Shown piece by piece: positions 1-11,101 of a DNA stretch of 64,000 nt. Both the position numbers and the translations under genes were made by a program. The DNA is from Lantana camara (lineage: Eukaryota > Streptophyta > Magnoliopsida > Lamiales > Verbenaceae), in the NCBI GenBank assembly GCA_037501455.1, contig CM074858.1, positions 45,133,001 through 45,197,000 on the forward strand, in the 5' to 3' direction. How positions within the stretch are numbered: position 1 is the first letter of the stretch; each line of letters opens with the position of its first letter. Below the pieces are notes generated by a model that was not told the DNA's origin, ran no database searches, and saw nothing but the letters and a program-made list of their open reading frames with translations.

Positions 1-611
1 CCGTGTCTTGCTGGCTCGTCTCCGCCGTCATCATCATCATCAGATCCTCCATCCCCTCCATCTGACTGATCCTGCATAGGCTCGGGCTCCTGAGAGGCCT
101 GACTGACATCCTGACCCTCGACCTCCTCAACTACCTGCACATCGGATGAGTGATAGGTATCATACAGGCGAGCTCTCACACGTGCATGGTAGTGCTGGTG
201 ACGCTCCATAGAGGTGTCGCGATCGATAGTCATCTGCATAAGATCTGCCTCCAGCTCAGCAATACGAGCAGCCCTCTGATCAGCAATATGAGTCATCTCT
301 GTAGCATGCTCACGAGCGATGTCCCTATCAATCTGGTACTACAGTGACTGATCCTGATGGCGCATAGACTCCAACCTAACCTCACGGGTCCTCTGATACT
401 CCTGAAAGTAACCATCTCTCTCAGACTCGAGATAGTGCACAACTCTGTTAGGATAGGAATACCCAGGCCTTCCACTGTTCCTAGACCTACGCCAGGTGTA
501 GAAACGAGTGCCTCCACGGCGAGAAACTGCCACAGTACGCGGGGCCTCAAACTGCTCAAAGAAAGCCTCATCCATCTGCTGATTAGGATCCTGGTGCGGC
601 TGAACTGCCAT
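1..611 (-). pseudogene. Extra ORF upstream of gag, copy 1 (cut by window edge, one nonsense codon)
   Basis: The ORF starts at the ATG at 609-611 and reads leftward to the window edge, the point equivalent to 10312 in copy 2. A TAG at 339-341 interrupts it where copy 2 has CAG. Past the stop, the frame continues through a helical, charge-rich middle into a tail with a run of five Asp codons, matching copy 2 throughout. I recognise no domain; it resembles neither gag nor a polyprotein domain. It lies between the primer binding site (771-790) and, by analogy with copy 2, a gag gene left of the window. See copy 2 (10308-10922) for the fuller description. Confidence 0.6.
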
Positions 612-770
612 AGCTATACAGAAGATACCACAGATATGAAATCCAGATAACAGAACCATGCAATCCCCAAATAACGTGTCTCGATGCAATATGAGAATGA
701 TCCTGGATGCAATGCGTGAACAATCCATGATGCACCATGAGACCAATCTAGGTTAAGTCTCTTCTTACTT

Positions 771-790
771 AACCCGATGCTCTGATACCA
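771..790 (-). other. Primer binding site (tRNA-iMet type), left unit of element A
   Basis: On the minus strand this reads TGGTATCAGAGCATCGGGTT. The first 12 bases are the initiator-Met-tRNA 3' complement used by most plant Ty3/gypsy elements. It is 8 bases from the LTR edge at 799, the same spacing seen in elements C, E and the second A unit. Confidence 0.85.
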
Positions 791-1677
791 CCTCAGGCTG
801 TAACGCCCCCACCCGTACTGGAACAAGAGGATAGCGGCGTCTCAACCCCCGCACTGAAGCACCTCTCAAGTAATGGTGTGAGCCATCACTCAAGAAATAC
901 TCCAGCGAACGGTTGTCTATCTCAGAACTATACATGTACAACGATGTGGCCATGCAGCGGAAAATCAGAGTATTTTAAAACTTTTCAAAACATGTGCGTG
1001 ATGGCATGTAACAAGCAAGAACATATCGATCCTGTAATAGAGACTCGGCATATCAGAACATGTAACATAATCACATATAAATACCGATACAGCAGAGTTC
1101 AAAATATCGGTTGCAGAGTAACAGAAAGAGCATAACAAAGATACTCAAGTATTCAGGAACATAAAGTAATGCAACCATAAAACATAAGCAGGACACAAAA
1201 GAAAGTAATACTAAGTCTTGACTGAAACAAAAATGACAATCTAGAGCTTCAAGATACCTCTAGACTGCGGCTGCAAGACCTAAAACCACGAGGCAAGAAA
1301 ACGGGAGAGGTATTAGTCAAAAGGACTAAGTGAGGGAATACTTAAAAGAAAGTACTAAATTAAAGAACTTGAAGTAAAGTTCAGAACTGTTAAATCCAAG
1401 GCTTTAAAGAAGAACTTGAAACAAGTTCGGTTGATAAAACTCTTTGAATGTGATGCTATAAAAGAATGCACGTTTTAAAACATTTTCATGAATGCTATCA
1501 CACGCGCACACATATGTTGTTGATGGTTCGTAGTTCTTTCATAAAACGGGATAAGGGTAAAGTGAACTTTTCCAGATATGAACCATCCTTTATGAAACAG
1601 AATTTTGCCCGCAAGCTAGGCTCCTCCATCCTTACTCCAGAAAAACATGATTTGGTAGAGCACAACATTAATTCCAT

Positions 1678-1797
1678 GTATAGTAGAGTATCGGACCAAG
1701 TCAACAAGAACCCCACATATAGTAGAGCATCGAACCAAGGTCAACAACAACTCCGCACACAGTAGATTATCGGACCAAGGTCAACAACAACTCCCAC
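1678..1797. repeat. Imperfect tandem repeat in element A LTR
   Basis: Three imperfect units of about 45-50 bases share the cores TAGTAGAG..ATCGGACCAAG and GTCAACAA. The same array is in the right LTR at about 11989-12108. No coding sense. Confidence 0.7.
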
Positions 1798-1875
1798 CAA
1801 TGCATACAAACATGCACCATCCTCCACCGGTTGTCACTTCGGGTAGCTAACCCTAGGCGACCTGTAAACATGTAA

Positions 1876-2011
1876 TGGGAACAGATTTGCTGTCCGTTCC
1901 CAGACAGATTGTCCTGACTTAACAAACCTCCTGTTAAAAGTCGGTGTCAATTGTCTAAGTGTGGCGGCCGGTATTGGTGATGTCGTTGGCGCACACCTCC
2001 CGAACATCACC
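1876..2011 (-). other. Hairpin-forming segment in putative intron 2 of element A LTR
   Basis: There are two inverted repeats. TGGGAAC (1876-1882) pairs with GTTCCCA (1896-1902) around a loop containing TTTGC. GGTGATGT (1976-1983) pairs perfectly with ACATCACC (2004-2011). They occupy the same putative intron as the covarying hairpins of the E/F/H LTRs, but homology is not clear. Confidence 0.4.
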
Positions 2012-2130
2012 TCCACACATAACTGCCGGGCCCAAACCGTAAACTGTATGCTTGCATTTAAGATTAGCAGTGACCAGAGTACCACTCCAGTATACTAACT
2101 ATAACATGTGAAACTGTAACTGTAACATAT

Positions 2131-2192
2131 GATGTTATCTGTAAAACATATGATTCTGTCTGTAAAACATATGATTCTGTCTGTAAAACATA
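2131..2192. repeat. 21-base tandem repeat in element A LTR
   Basis: The unit CTGTAAAACATATGATTCTGT recurs with three TGTAAAACATATGA cores here and only two in the right LTR (about 12441-12484). This shows unit gain or loss since the two LTRs separated. Confidence 0.75.
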
Positions 2193-2964
2193 TGAAACTG
2201 TACTTTGAAAACATATGCAGATCAAGTAACTGTCTTTGAACAAGAATGCAGAACTTTGGAAAACATGTATTGTAGATCAAGGTATACTATTAAAGTATGA
2301 ATGATCCTTTCAAAAGAATGTCCCGATAAAAGGGATAGTTCAAAACGAGGTTTAGCTTTGAATTTCAAAACATATGATACGATAGTATAATCGTGGTTCC
2401 AGTTGGAAAACATTTAACTTCACCTCACTTATAGTAAAAAAAGGTAGGTAGACAGATTATGGGGTGCCCTGGGGATCCCAGTGCTCAACTTTAACTCCTG
2501 TAGGTGGTGTACTAGAGTGAGCTTAAGAACTAAGACCCACTACTAACCAAGATGCATATGAAATGCATGAAACAATGAACAAGGAACATATAAAGAACAT
2601 GTAACACAAGAGAGTAATACCATTTAAGGTATTCAAGAAAGGTAACACACAAAGAAATACGTTAAAGTGAGTTACTCTTAACGTGAGACTATGATCTTAC
2701 TATATCCGTGTAAGCTTTAGTCAAATTATGAATCCTATCGTAAACCTTAGGTTAAGAAACAAGTCCACGAAAGAAAACACATTTTAGACCCTGGATATGG
2801 AAACCCTAGGTGCAAATGTCTATTAAGAAAGCACAAGTTTTATTTCACTTTTACTATTTAAAAGCACTATTCAAAAATACTATTGAAGATTACTATTCCA
2901 GATTACTATTCACATGTTACTATTCACAGGTCGGGTCAAAGGGTCGGGTCAAACCCTTACTATA

Positions 2965-3045
2965 CACATACACCCACACACACGGTACACACACACACCA
3001 TGCTCGAACACACACACACACACACGGCATGCACACACACACCCT
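2965..3045. repeat. (AC)n-rich microsatellite in element A LTR
   Basis: Interrupted AC dinucleotide runs; the equivalent in the right LTR is at about 13257-13337, with different run lengths. Confidence 0.85.
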
Positions 3046-3830
3046 AATTAAATTATGATCTTGATTATAACCTATAGTTTCAAGTTCATGTTAATATAAT
3101 CAAGTGTGATCTAGGTTAAAGGTATAACCTATGTTTAAGAGATCCAATTAAGGCATAAGATCAAGTTATGAAACACTATTCTAACTTAGGTTATAACATG
3201 TGACACTATTAAAGTGTATAACATATGATCAAGGCACTAATCCATTAATCCATATCATACCATAAGCTCAACTCGTAAATCAAGAATCATATAACAATGT
3301 GACAACATGTCACAACATATATCATATCATATCATATACCTTTAGGCATGTAACATGCAACAATTTAATTAAATATCAACATGTAACAAGTTGTGACATA
3401 ATAAATTGTAAATCACTATTCCATTAGCTAGCATGCATGAACATAATTCAAATTCCATAATCATGCATCAATTCTCATAATATAACAATCATATCACATG
3501 ATCATATCATATACTAGGGCAATTCATAACATATTCTAGCATATACTAAACAAATAAAACATATAAATAACTATTTAAACATATCATGAAAACTATCTAA
3601 TAAATGCATAAAATAAAATCCTATATGGCTTAGGGAAGACCCTAAGACCCAACCTAAACATAATATAAAGATACCATAACATAAAAACATAAACTAACTA
3701 AACATAACATAAAAATAAAGCAACTAACCTAACAAAGGGGAGGGGAGGGCGACTGCCAAAGGGGAAAGGAGGGAGAGAGGAGTGCTTGTCAACACAAGAC
3801 TTTGAGAAAGGATTCTAATGGCATGAGAGG

Positions 3831-3840
3831 GGTATTTATA
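3831..3840 (-). promoter_or_regulatory. TATA box of element A left LTR
   Basis: The minus strand reads CTATAAATACCCC, a near-ideal plant TATA box. It is about 100 bases upstream of the donor-like site at 3728 and is followed by a C/T-rich leader. It fits a U3 of about 1.1 kb measured from the LTR start at 4923. The same motif is in the right LTR at 14125-14134 and, as CTATAAATAAGG, in element C at 44060. Confidence 0.7.
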
Positions 3841-4905
3841 GTTCTGAAGAAGCCCCTCACCTTGCAAAGAAAGATGGCTTAAGGGTAGGAGAGCAAAACA
3901 AGAGTTCATCCACTTGCATCTTCTAGAATCTTTAGGCATTATGAAGGTAAAAATGGGACTGCTGGGGGGTATTTCTGTAATTTCGTGGCCAAGACTCGAG
4001 GATAAGTGGCTGTAAGTGTAATCATTCCGTTCGGGCAAAAATTAGCTTCGAAACGCATATTCATTTGTCGAAATCGGATTTACCGTTTGAAAGATACATT
4101 AGTTTTAGTGAATAAAAGTTTTGAGCTCGAAACTCAACAAGAGTGAAAAACGACTTCCTAGAATGATTTTCAAGTCCGGGTTGTTCCCAAAATTCAAGAA
4201 ATAAATCGAGAAGCGTTTTGAGTCCAAAATCGAATATAAAATGTTTTACCGTTAAAAAGTTGAAAACGTAGAGTGAATAGTGAATTCTTACGTACGAACG
4301 TACGCTTCAAAATTTCAAGCTAGGGTTTGAATCAAGAGTTGTAAAACATTTCAAAAATCTTGAAATAGCTCAAGTAGTGCAAATCCGAAGAGAAAACATT
4401 TTCCGAATGAAAACCGTTCGTAGAAGAAATAGTGAACTAGGGTTTTCGTAAACATTTTCAATAAAACAAAGTTCCAGAATGGATTTCCAAGCCAAGAATG
4501 ATTTCAAAAGACTCGTCTCGACTCGAGGATCGATTCGAATGTAAACTTGGGTAGGAAAGGTATCAGAATCAAAAGCTCATTTTCAGATGAATAGTAACTT
4601 TGGTTGGTAAGTTCCAAAAATACCCTTATGGTTCAAGAAAGAGTCTCTGAGCTCGGGAAACAAGTTCAAACGATAGAGAAACATGTGTGATGAACCTCTA
4701 GGGTTCGAGTAGCAATATGAACAAGGTAGGCTCGGGTTATGAATAGTAAACTGTATCAAAGGTCAAGAATTCCCCCTTAGAACATGACAGATCATATACG
4801 AGCACAAAGTTCATGTAAGAATGCAATGCATGATGATTCAAAAAGTTGGATCACGGTCTATAAACGCTTTACCAATGCCCTTAAGTTACTATTTTAATCC
4901 AGGCC

Positions 4906-5322
4906 CTATTTTGGGCTGTTACAATCACCCCTCCTTAAAGAGAATCTGTCCTCAGATTCTTCCGTTGTAACCGCAAACAACTCAGGGTGATGCTTTTGCA
5001 TTTTCTCTTCTGTCTCCCAGGTTGCCTCTTCTGTCCCATGTCCCTTCCAAAGCACTTTAACCAAAGGAATCTTCCTATTCCTCAGCTCTTGAAACTTCCT
5101 ATCTAGAATCTTAGTGGGCTTCAAAACATAAGTCAGATCCGGTTCTAACGGTATCTCCTCTACCGGCACAACCTCTGTCTCATCTGAGAAACACTTACGA
5201 AGCTGAGATACATGAAATACGTTGTGGATTCCTATTAAACCTGCAGGCAAATCCAATCTATAAGCAGTCGGTCCGACTCTCTCCAGTATCTCATACGGTC
5301 CAACATATCTCGGGTTTAACTT
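4906..5322 (-). pseudogene. Element A integrase C-terminus and chromodomain
   Basis: In sense order the frame gives the linker GIHNVFHVSQLRKC, an acidic stretch, and then a chromodomain-like tail with ILDRKFQELRNRKIPLVKVLW and EEATWETEEKM followed by HPELF. Chromodomains of this class direct integration into heterochromatin. A TGA near 5321 separates it from the integrase core. The terminal stop lies 18 bases inside the 3' LTR, so the ORF overlaps the polypurine tract, as is common in this group. Confidence 0.85.
4924..4940 (-). other. Polypurine tract of element A
   Basis: The minus strand reads CTTTAAGGAGGGGTGAT directly before the 3' LTR. It matches the tract of element C (CTTTAAGGGGGGAGGAT). 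It would prime plus-strand synthesis. Confidence 0.8.
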
Positions 5323-6264
5323 TCAGCCTTTCCCAATTCGGGAAAACCCTTTCCTTGGCGATGCCTTCAGAAATACCTTTTCGCCCACTGCGAATTCCAA
5401 ATCCCTTCTTCGTCGATCAGCATAACTCTTCTGCCTGTTCTGGGCAGCTTTCATTCTCTGGTGAATGATCTGAATCTTTTCCGTCGCTTCTCTTATCCAT
5501 TTAGCTGAATTCATTCTGATTGGTCCCTCCTCAGTACATCTCGCTTCATCAAAATCCCAGTATAACGGGGATCTACATTTTCTTCCATACAGAGCTTCAT
5601 ATGGAGCAGTTTTAATAGAAACTTGATAACTATTGTTGTATGCAAACTCCACAAGAGGTAAACAATCTTTCCAACTTTCCTAGAAGTCCAAAGCGCAAGC
5701 TCTTAGCATATCTTCCAAGTATTTAATCATCCTTTCTGATTGTCCATCCGTCCGAGGATGCGTTGCAGTACTGAAGTTCAACTTCGTTCCCATCAAAGTC
5801 TGAATTTCTTTCCACAAGTGCGATGTGAATTTCGGATCTCTGTCCGAGACTATACTGTTCGGGGCTCCATGTAATCTGACAATCTCTTGTTGGTACAGCT
5901 TTGCCAACGTGCTGACCTTATCCATCGTCTTAACTGGCAAAAAGTGCGATGACTTTGTCAATCGATCAATGATCACCTAGATACTATCTTGTCCTCCTCT
6001 GACTTTGGGTAATCCAGTGACAAAATCCATCGTCATTTGCTCCCACTTCCAAGTCGGAATCGGTAATGGTTGTAACTTCCCACTCGGCTTCTGGTGCTCA
6101 GCTTTAACTTTTTGACAAGTTAAGCACTTCTTGACATAGTTGGCTATGTCTCTCTTCATTCCATTCCACCAAAAATGCGACTTAACATCTTGATACATCT
6201 TAGTGCCTCCTGGATGTATCGTGTACTTAGTCTTGTGCGCTTCGTCGAGAATCTCTTTCCTCAA
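5323..6264 (-). pseudogene. Element A integrase core
   Basis: The N-terminal zinc module shows HPGGTK, then H and CLTCQK. The catalytic core shows the first Asp in MTMDFVTGLPKV, the second in SDRDPKF and the Glu in TDGQSERMI. An RKCRSPLYWD segment follows. In-frame stops at about 5974-5976 (TAG where relatives have Trp) and 5677-5679 (TAG where relatives have Gln) split the frame. All three acidic catalytic residues are present, so loss of function is by truncation. Upstream it joins RNase H through a degenerate linker. Confidence 0.85.
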
Positions 6265-6291
6265 AACAGTTGGTACGCATACTCGACCTTT

Positions 6292-7724
6292 CTACCTCAA
6301 TATTCCATGTTCATCAACCTTGAAGTTCTTCTGTGCTTCCAACACTTGCTCTTTCAACGGTGATATCATCACAACGTTCGCGACTCGAGCTTTAGTTATC
6401 ACCTCCATTCTTTCTCTTTGATCAACCTCGGGGTTGGAAGAAATCTGTGCCAAATGAACTTTCCTGCTTAGGGCATCGGCTACCACATTCGCCTTTCCTG
6501 GATGGTACTGAATAATGCAATCGCAGTCCTCCAGAAATTCCATCCATCTCCTCTATCGCATATTCAACTCCTTCTGAGTGAATAGATATCGCAGGCTCTT
6601 ATGATCAGTAAAGATCTCAAACGTAACTCCATACAGGTAATGTCTCCACTTTCCAAGAGCAAAAATTATCGCGGCTAACTCCAAATCATGTATCGGGTAG
6701 TTGACTTCATGCGTTTTGAGTTTCCTTGATGCATACGCAATCACTTTTCCATTCTGCATCAAAACTCTTCCTAATCCTTCTTTCGAAGCATCGGTGTAAA
6801 CAGTGTAACCTTCTTTTCCTTCTGGTAACGCTAAAACGGGTGCAGTTGTTAGCATCTCCTTCAATCTTTGAAAAATTTGCTCACACTTCTCAGTCCCTTC
6901 AAACTTCGCTTCTTTCTTTGTCAACTTAGTGAGAGGTGTAGCTATCTTCGAGAAATCTTTGACAAACCTCCGGTAATAGCCAGCTAATCCCAAAAAACTC
7001 CTCACTTCTGAAGGATTCTTCGGTGACTTCCAATCCATGATCGTTTCGATCTTCGAGGGATCTACGTCGATTCCAGATCCTGATATGATATGTCCGAGAA
7101 ACGTAACTCTCTCAAGCTAGAACTCATATTTGCTGAACTTTGCATATAGCTTGTGATCCAGCAAAGTGCGTAACACGATTCGAAGATGTTCAACATGTTC
7201 CTCCGGTGTCTTCGAAAATACCAAAATATCGTCGATGAAGATCACTACAAACTTGTCGAGAAACGACTTGAATATACGGTGCATCATATCCATGAATGCA
7301 GCTGGTGCATTCGTCAAACCAAACGGCATTACTACAAACTCAAAATGTCCGTATCGGCTGTTGAAAGCAGTCTTCGGAATATCTGCTTCCCCGATCTTCA
7401 ATTGATAATAACCTTGTCTTAGATCTAACTTAGAGTACACCTTCGATCCTTGAAGTATATCGAACAGCTCTTCGATATGAGGGAGAGGATACTTATTCTT
7501 GATCGTCATCCTGTTCAGCTCCCAATAGTTAATGCATAAACGCAATGATCCATCCTTCTTCTTAACGAAAAGCACAGGCACCGCGACGTGCTCGGTCGAC
7601 CATATCCAGACTCAATCAGTTCATCCAATTGCTTCCTCAGTTCTTCCAATTCAGCTGGTGCCATTCTATAAGGTGTCTTTGAGTACGGCTCAGCTCCTGA
7701 TATCGTCTCGATCGTAAACTCCAA
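6292..7724 (-). pseudogene. Element A reverse transcriptase and RNase H
   Basis: The RT fingers/palm include [44 protein letters not shown] and the catalytic [10 protein letters not shown] (about 7225-7255). The RNase H region contains [11 protein letters not shown], then [15 protein letters not shown], and it ends with [15 protein letters not shown]. Breaks: a frameshift near 7580-7600 at the SPWG motif, TAG at 7114-7116 (Trp in relatives) and TAG at 6550-6552 (Gln in relatives). Both RT catalytic aspartates are intact. Confidence 0.87.
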
Positions 7725-7727
7725 CTC

Positions 7728-8606
7728 TCAGTCAGGAGGTAACGAATCCAAATGCTCAGGAAACACATCTAAGAGCTCGTTCACCACTTCCATTTCTTCG
7801 ATCTTAAGTTGATCTTTCGGTCTATTCAAAAGATACGCAACAAATCCGCTAGCTCCTTTCTGAATCAACGTCTTAGCTTCCATCGAAGAAATCACTGATA
7901 ACTTCTCAACTTTCCCTTCTGATGTCCCACTTTCATCTTTTTCCAAGATGATCACTTTCTTGTAACAATCCAACTTAGCTCGGTACTTAGACAACCAATC
8001 CATACCAAGTATAACGTCGTATCTTATCATCGGCAACTCAATAAGATCCGTCGGGTAACAACGGGTACCAATACATATAGGGCAGCGTTTATATACTTGA
8101 TCCGTAACAAGGCAAGTTCCCAAAGGAGAACTCACTTCAAATTTATATGGCAAGTATTCAAGTGGAAACTGTAAATGCGCACATAATTTAGATGCAACAA
8201 ATTAATGCGTAGCACCAGGGTCATACAAGACCTTAACTGGTGTTTTAAGAATGTGCACAATACCTTCCACAACAGATTAAGGATCAACCTCCTCCTTACC
8301 ATCCAAAGCATAAGCTCTGCCTTTGACCACCGGTTTGTTCGTCGTACCCACCACCCCTTTTCCTTTATCTTGGACCCCAAATCTCCTGATCTTGTGTGGG
8401 GAACTATCCATCTGGTGCTCAGGGGAACCACACGCGAAACACTGTCCAGCTTTCTTGCGACAGTTCTCCTCAGTGTGTCCCGTTCGGCGACAATATCGGC
8501 AAACAATTTCCTCTGGACCTGGCTGAGGTGCTCTCTACTGTTGTGGCGCCCTCTGGTACTGCTGTGGCGCTTTTTGCTTATGTGCTTGCTATTTCGGTAG
8601 AGCGTT
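7728..8606 (-). pseudogene. Element A nucleocapsid zinc knuckle and aspartic protease remnants
   Basis: A CCHC knuckle (C-RY-C-RRTG-H-TEEN-C) is readable at about 8455-8500. It is followed by a second, incomplete one, CFACGSPEH. The protease shows YDPGATH near 8200-8225, but a TAA replaces the Ser codon next to it. Downstream, SSPLGT and [14 protein letters not shown] (7960-8010) mark the C-terminal protease half. Several stops lie in the Gln-rich stretch 8520-8606. A TGA at about 7725 separates it from RT. Confidence 0.78.
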
Positions 8607-9419
8607 CTACTGCTGACGTTGTGGTGTTACCATTGGCCTCTTTCCAGTTCCTTGGGGAAAAGATCCGGAAGGTCGCTTATTCCCTTGATAAGGCTTAGGG
8701 TTAGAAGGTCCTTGACGTGCAGTAGTTATCTTGATCTCCTTGTGTGCAGCCTCAACCCTTAGCGCTCTATCAACAGCCCGGTTGTAGGTCTCAATGTCCA
8801 AAGAAGCAAGTGCCAACCGAAGTTCGGGCTTCAGTCCATCAATAAACCTCTTTATCTTGTGACACTCATCATTCAGAATATGAGGGGCATACTTAATCAG
8901 CCTCACAAACCTAGCTTCATACTCCATCACATTCATAGTTCCCTGAACCAGACTCATAAACTCAGCTTCTCGTACATCACGAGTCACTTGAGGCGTGTAC
9001 TTCTGCTGAAACTCTCTGATAAACTCATCCCAACTTCCCTCAACGTTATTCTCAATCCACATATGTTGAACGTGCTTCCACCAATTGTATGCAGCTCCTT
9101 CCATAAGAAAAGTAGCATACCGAACTCGTTCACGATCCTTTGGGTAGATCTCCATAGCTTCGAAAATCTTTTCAAGACTAGTAATCCAATTCTCAGCCTT
9201 TAGGTCGTTCGGTTCTCCATAGCACTTAGGTGGATTCATCCTCAGAAATTTTTCCAGTGACCTTTCATTATGAGGATTATCTCTCGGTGCACAAGCCCTC
9301 ATAAATTGTCGTAGCACATCCCTTAATTCCGGAGTTCCTTCCCGTTCAAGGGGTGGCGTGACATCTCTTTGGGGTGGCAGTGGTGGTACACGATTCCGGG
9401 GTGCTCTTCTTTGTGGCAT
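8607..9419 (-). CDS. gag: Element A gag (capsid part), open for 270 codons
   Basis: I chose the ATG at 9417-9419, which gives MPQRRAPRNRVPPLPPQ, a basic proline-rich start usual for plant Ty3 gag; the frame is open further upstream without gag character. The retrotransposon gag domain spans about residues 75-200, with ENWITSLEKIFEAM, AAYNWWKHVQ, FIREFQQKYTPQ and LKPELRLALASLD. A TAG at 8607-8609 ends it before the zinc knuckle, so the nucleocapsid is separated. It would assemble virus-like particles in the cytoplasm. As the rest of the polyprotein is broken, it is probably not functional. Confidence 0.8.
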   Translation of the reverse strand: MPQRRAPRNRVPPLPPQRDVTPPLEREGTPELRDVLRQFMRACAPRDNPHNERSLEKFLRMNPPKCYGEPNDLKAENWITSLEKIFEAMEIYPKDRERVRYATFLMEGAAYNWWKHVQHMWIENNVEGSWDEFIREFQQKYTPQVTRDVREAEFMSLVQGTMNVMEYEARFVRLIKYAPHILNDECHKIKRFIDGLKPELRLALASLDIETYNRAVDRALRVEAAHKEIKITTARQGPSNPKPYQGNKRPSGSFPQGTGKRPMVTPQRQQ

Positions 9420-10307
9420 GTTGTTACTGAATTCATAAGCATTCAGATACATATATTCGGTGCATGATATATAATGATTCACAGAATCCGTAACCACGTA
9501 TTCACATTCCCACGTAGTCACACATAAGTATGAGAACAACACATTCCCATAACAACATATCAGCAAAGATTCAAGATCTCCACACATATCATGTAATCAG
9601 AAACAACTGTCAGACAACGTATAAACGGGAACAGAAGCTCGGGTAACATATCAACATATCAGAAACATGTATAACATATCCCAAAACATGATCAACATGT
9701 AAACGAGAACAGAACGTGTACTTGTCATATCAACCAGAACTGTAACATGAATAGCATGATCAGAAGCATGATCAATCCAACAACAAGAATATCAGCATGC
9801 TAACAATAAATGAAATGGCATGATCCTATCAACGGTCCTAATGGTATCTTGAATCAACTCTAAGCCTCATGCAATGACAGTTATGGAAAGCAGTAAACAG
9901 ATATCCAACATAAAGCCGAAAGTGTTATAACTGTGCAAGGTTTGGTAAAATTTTACTACAGGCCACATGTTAACAATATTAATTCAAAATGGCGAGGACC
10001 CGATATTATCGAGTTGACTCCCTTATAGGCCTTACCAATCCGTCCAACCTTGCTGAAAATAACCTAGTAGGTACCAAGTCATCTGAAGCGTCATCCGTGG
10101 TGCTAAAAGTCGGGGATCATCTACCATAGCTATACATCCCCTCATCCAAAAGTCAGTCCTGAACTGTCCCGGCTATACGTCCGCCATCCATAGATAGATA
10201 TATATGCATCAGTACTATATACAGAAAACTCCCATCAGCGATCAACCCTGATAATTGTGGTCCAAAGAACCCCTGGCGGTGTCATCAAAAATAGCAACGA
10301 CCTCACC
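9420..10307 (-). other. Element A leader between extra ORF and gag, no gene seen
   Basis: About 890 bases of untranslated leader between the stop of the extra ORF and the gag start. I see short direct repeats of ACATATCA type and no coding frame beyond shadows. A gag frame so far from an upstream ORF suggests reinitiation, an internal entry or splicing, but nothing visible decides between them. Confidence 0.6.
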
Positions 10308-10922
10308 CTATCCGTGTCTTGTTGGCTCGTCTCCGCCATCATCATCATCATCAGATCCTCCATCCCCTCCATCTGACTGATCCTACATAGGCTCGGGCTC
10401 CTGAGAGGCCTGACTGACATCCTGACCCTCGACCTCCTCAACTGCTTGCTCATCAGATAAGTGATAGGTATCATACAGGCGAGCTCTCACACGTGTACGG
10501 TAGTGCTGGTGACGCTCCATAGAGGTGTCACGATCGATAGTCATCTGCATAAGATCTGCGTCCAGCTCAGCAATACGAGTAGCCCTCTGATCAGCAATAT
10601 GAGTCATCTCTGTAACATGCTCACGAGCGATGTCCCTATCAATCTGGTACTGCAGTGACTGATCCTGATGGCACATAGACTCCAACCTGACCTCACGGTT
10701 CCTCTGATACTCCTGAAAGTAACCATCCCTCTCAGACTCGAGATAGTGCACAACTCTATTAGGATAGGAATACCCAGGCCTTCCACTGTTCCTAGACCTA
10801 GGCCAGGCGTAGAAACGAGTGCCTCCACGGCGAGAAACTGCCACAGTACGCGGGGCCTCAAACTGCTCAAAGAAAGCCTCATCCATCTGCTGATTAGGAT
10901 CCTGGTGCGGCTGAACTGCCAT
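10308..10922 (-). pseudogene. Extra ORF between primer site and gag, copy 2 (single nonsense codon)
   Basis: The frame runs from ATG at 10920-10922 to TAG at 10308-10310, 204 codons. A single TAG at 10383-10385 interrupts it where copy 1 has CAG. Since copy 1 has a different single stop, an intact parent is implied. Visible parts: a Gln/Pro-rich start (MAVQPHQDPNQQMDEAF), an Arg/Gly basic segment (SRRGGTRFYAW), a long charged helix-prone middle (DRDIAREHVTEMTHIADQRA) suggesting a coiled coil, and an acidic tail with five consecutive Asp. I recognise no family. Its position, before gag and on the sense strand, differs from the extra ORFs of Tat-type elements, which lie after pol. It could be a gag-like accessory or an RNA-binding/dimerising protein; the function is unknown. 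Confidence 0.65.
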
Positions 10923-11081
10923 AGCTATACAGAAGATACCACAGATATGAAATCCAGATAACAGAACCATGCAATCCCCAAATAACGTGTCTCGATGCAA
11001 TATGAGAATGATCTTGGATGCAATGCGTGAACAATCCATGATGCACCATGAGACCAATCTAGGTTAAGTCTCTTCTTACTT

Positions 11082-11101
11082 AACCCGATGCTCTGATACC
11101 A
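11082..11101 (-). other. Primer binding site of element A
   Basis: The minus strand reads TGGTATCAGAGCATCGGGTT, identical to the copy at 771-790 and 8 bases from the LTR edge at 11110. Confidence 0.88.

Larger units (their letters stand above)
1..798 (-). mobile_element. Partial internal region of a further element-A unit
   Basis: These 798 bases match 10312-11109, the leader of element A, at high identity: the extra ORF, the primer site and the 8-base spacer before the LTR. Since the primer site lies on the left side of the LTR at 799-4923, that LTR also serves as 5' LTR of a second internal region continuing left of the window. The result is internal-LTR-internal-LTR, a tandem typical of unequal recombination between LTRs. 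Confidence 0.85.
1280..3728 (-). other. Putative two-intron leader inside element A left LTR
   Basis: In sense direction, the leader below the TATA box ends at TTAG|GTTAGT (intron 1 starts at 3728). The first acceptor CACCTACAG ends at 2498. Exon 2 would be 2497-2429 (69 nt), followed by donor A|GTGAGG at 2428. The final acceptor TTTTAG ends at 1280, or TTGCAG at 1271. Before the final acceptor comes CTCACTTAGTCC...GACTAATACC, a branch-point-like motif on an AGTC/GACT inverted repeat. The same order occurs in the other LTRs here. Splicing itself is inferred, not seen. Confidence 0.5.
799..4923 (-). repeat. Element A left LTR (4.1 kb)
   Basis: In the element's sense (minus strand) the LTR runs from TGTAACAGCCC at 4923 to ...GGGGGCGTTACA at 799. 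It is the partner of 11110-15217, with roughly 1-2 differences per 100 bases by eye. Its lengths differ through repeat units, for example three versus two copies of a 21-base unit near 2131-2192. It carries a TATA box, a short pyrimidine-rich leader and the two-intron arrangement listed separately. Because a primer site abuts its left edge and a polypurine tract its right edge, it is shared by two internal regions. Confidence 0.9.
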
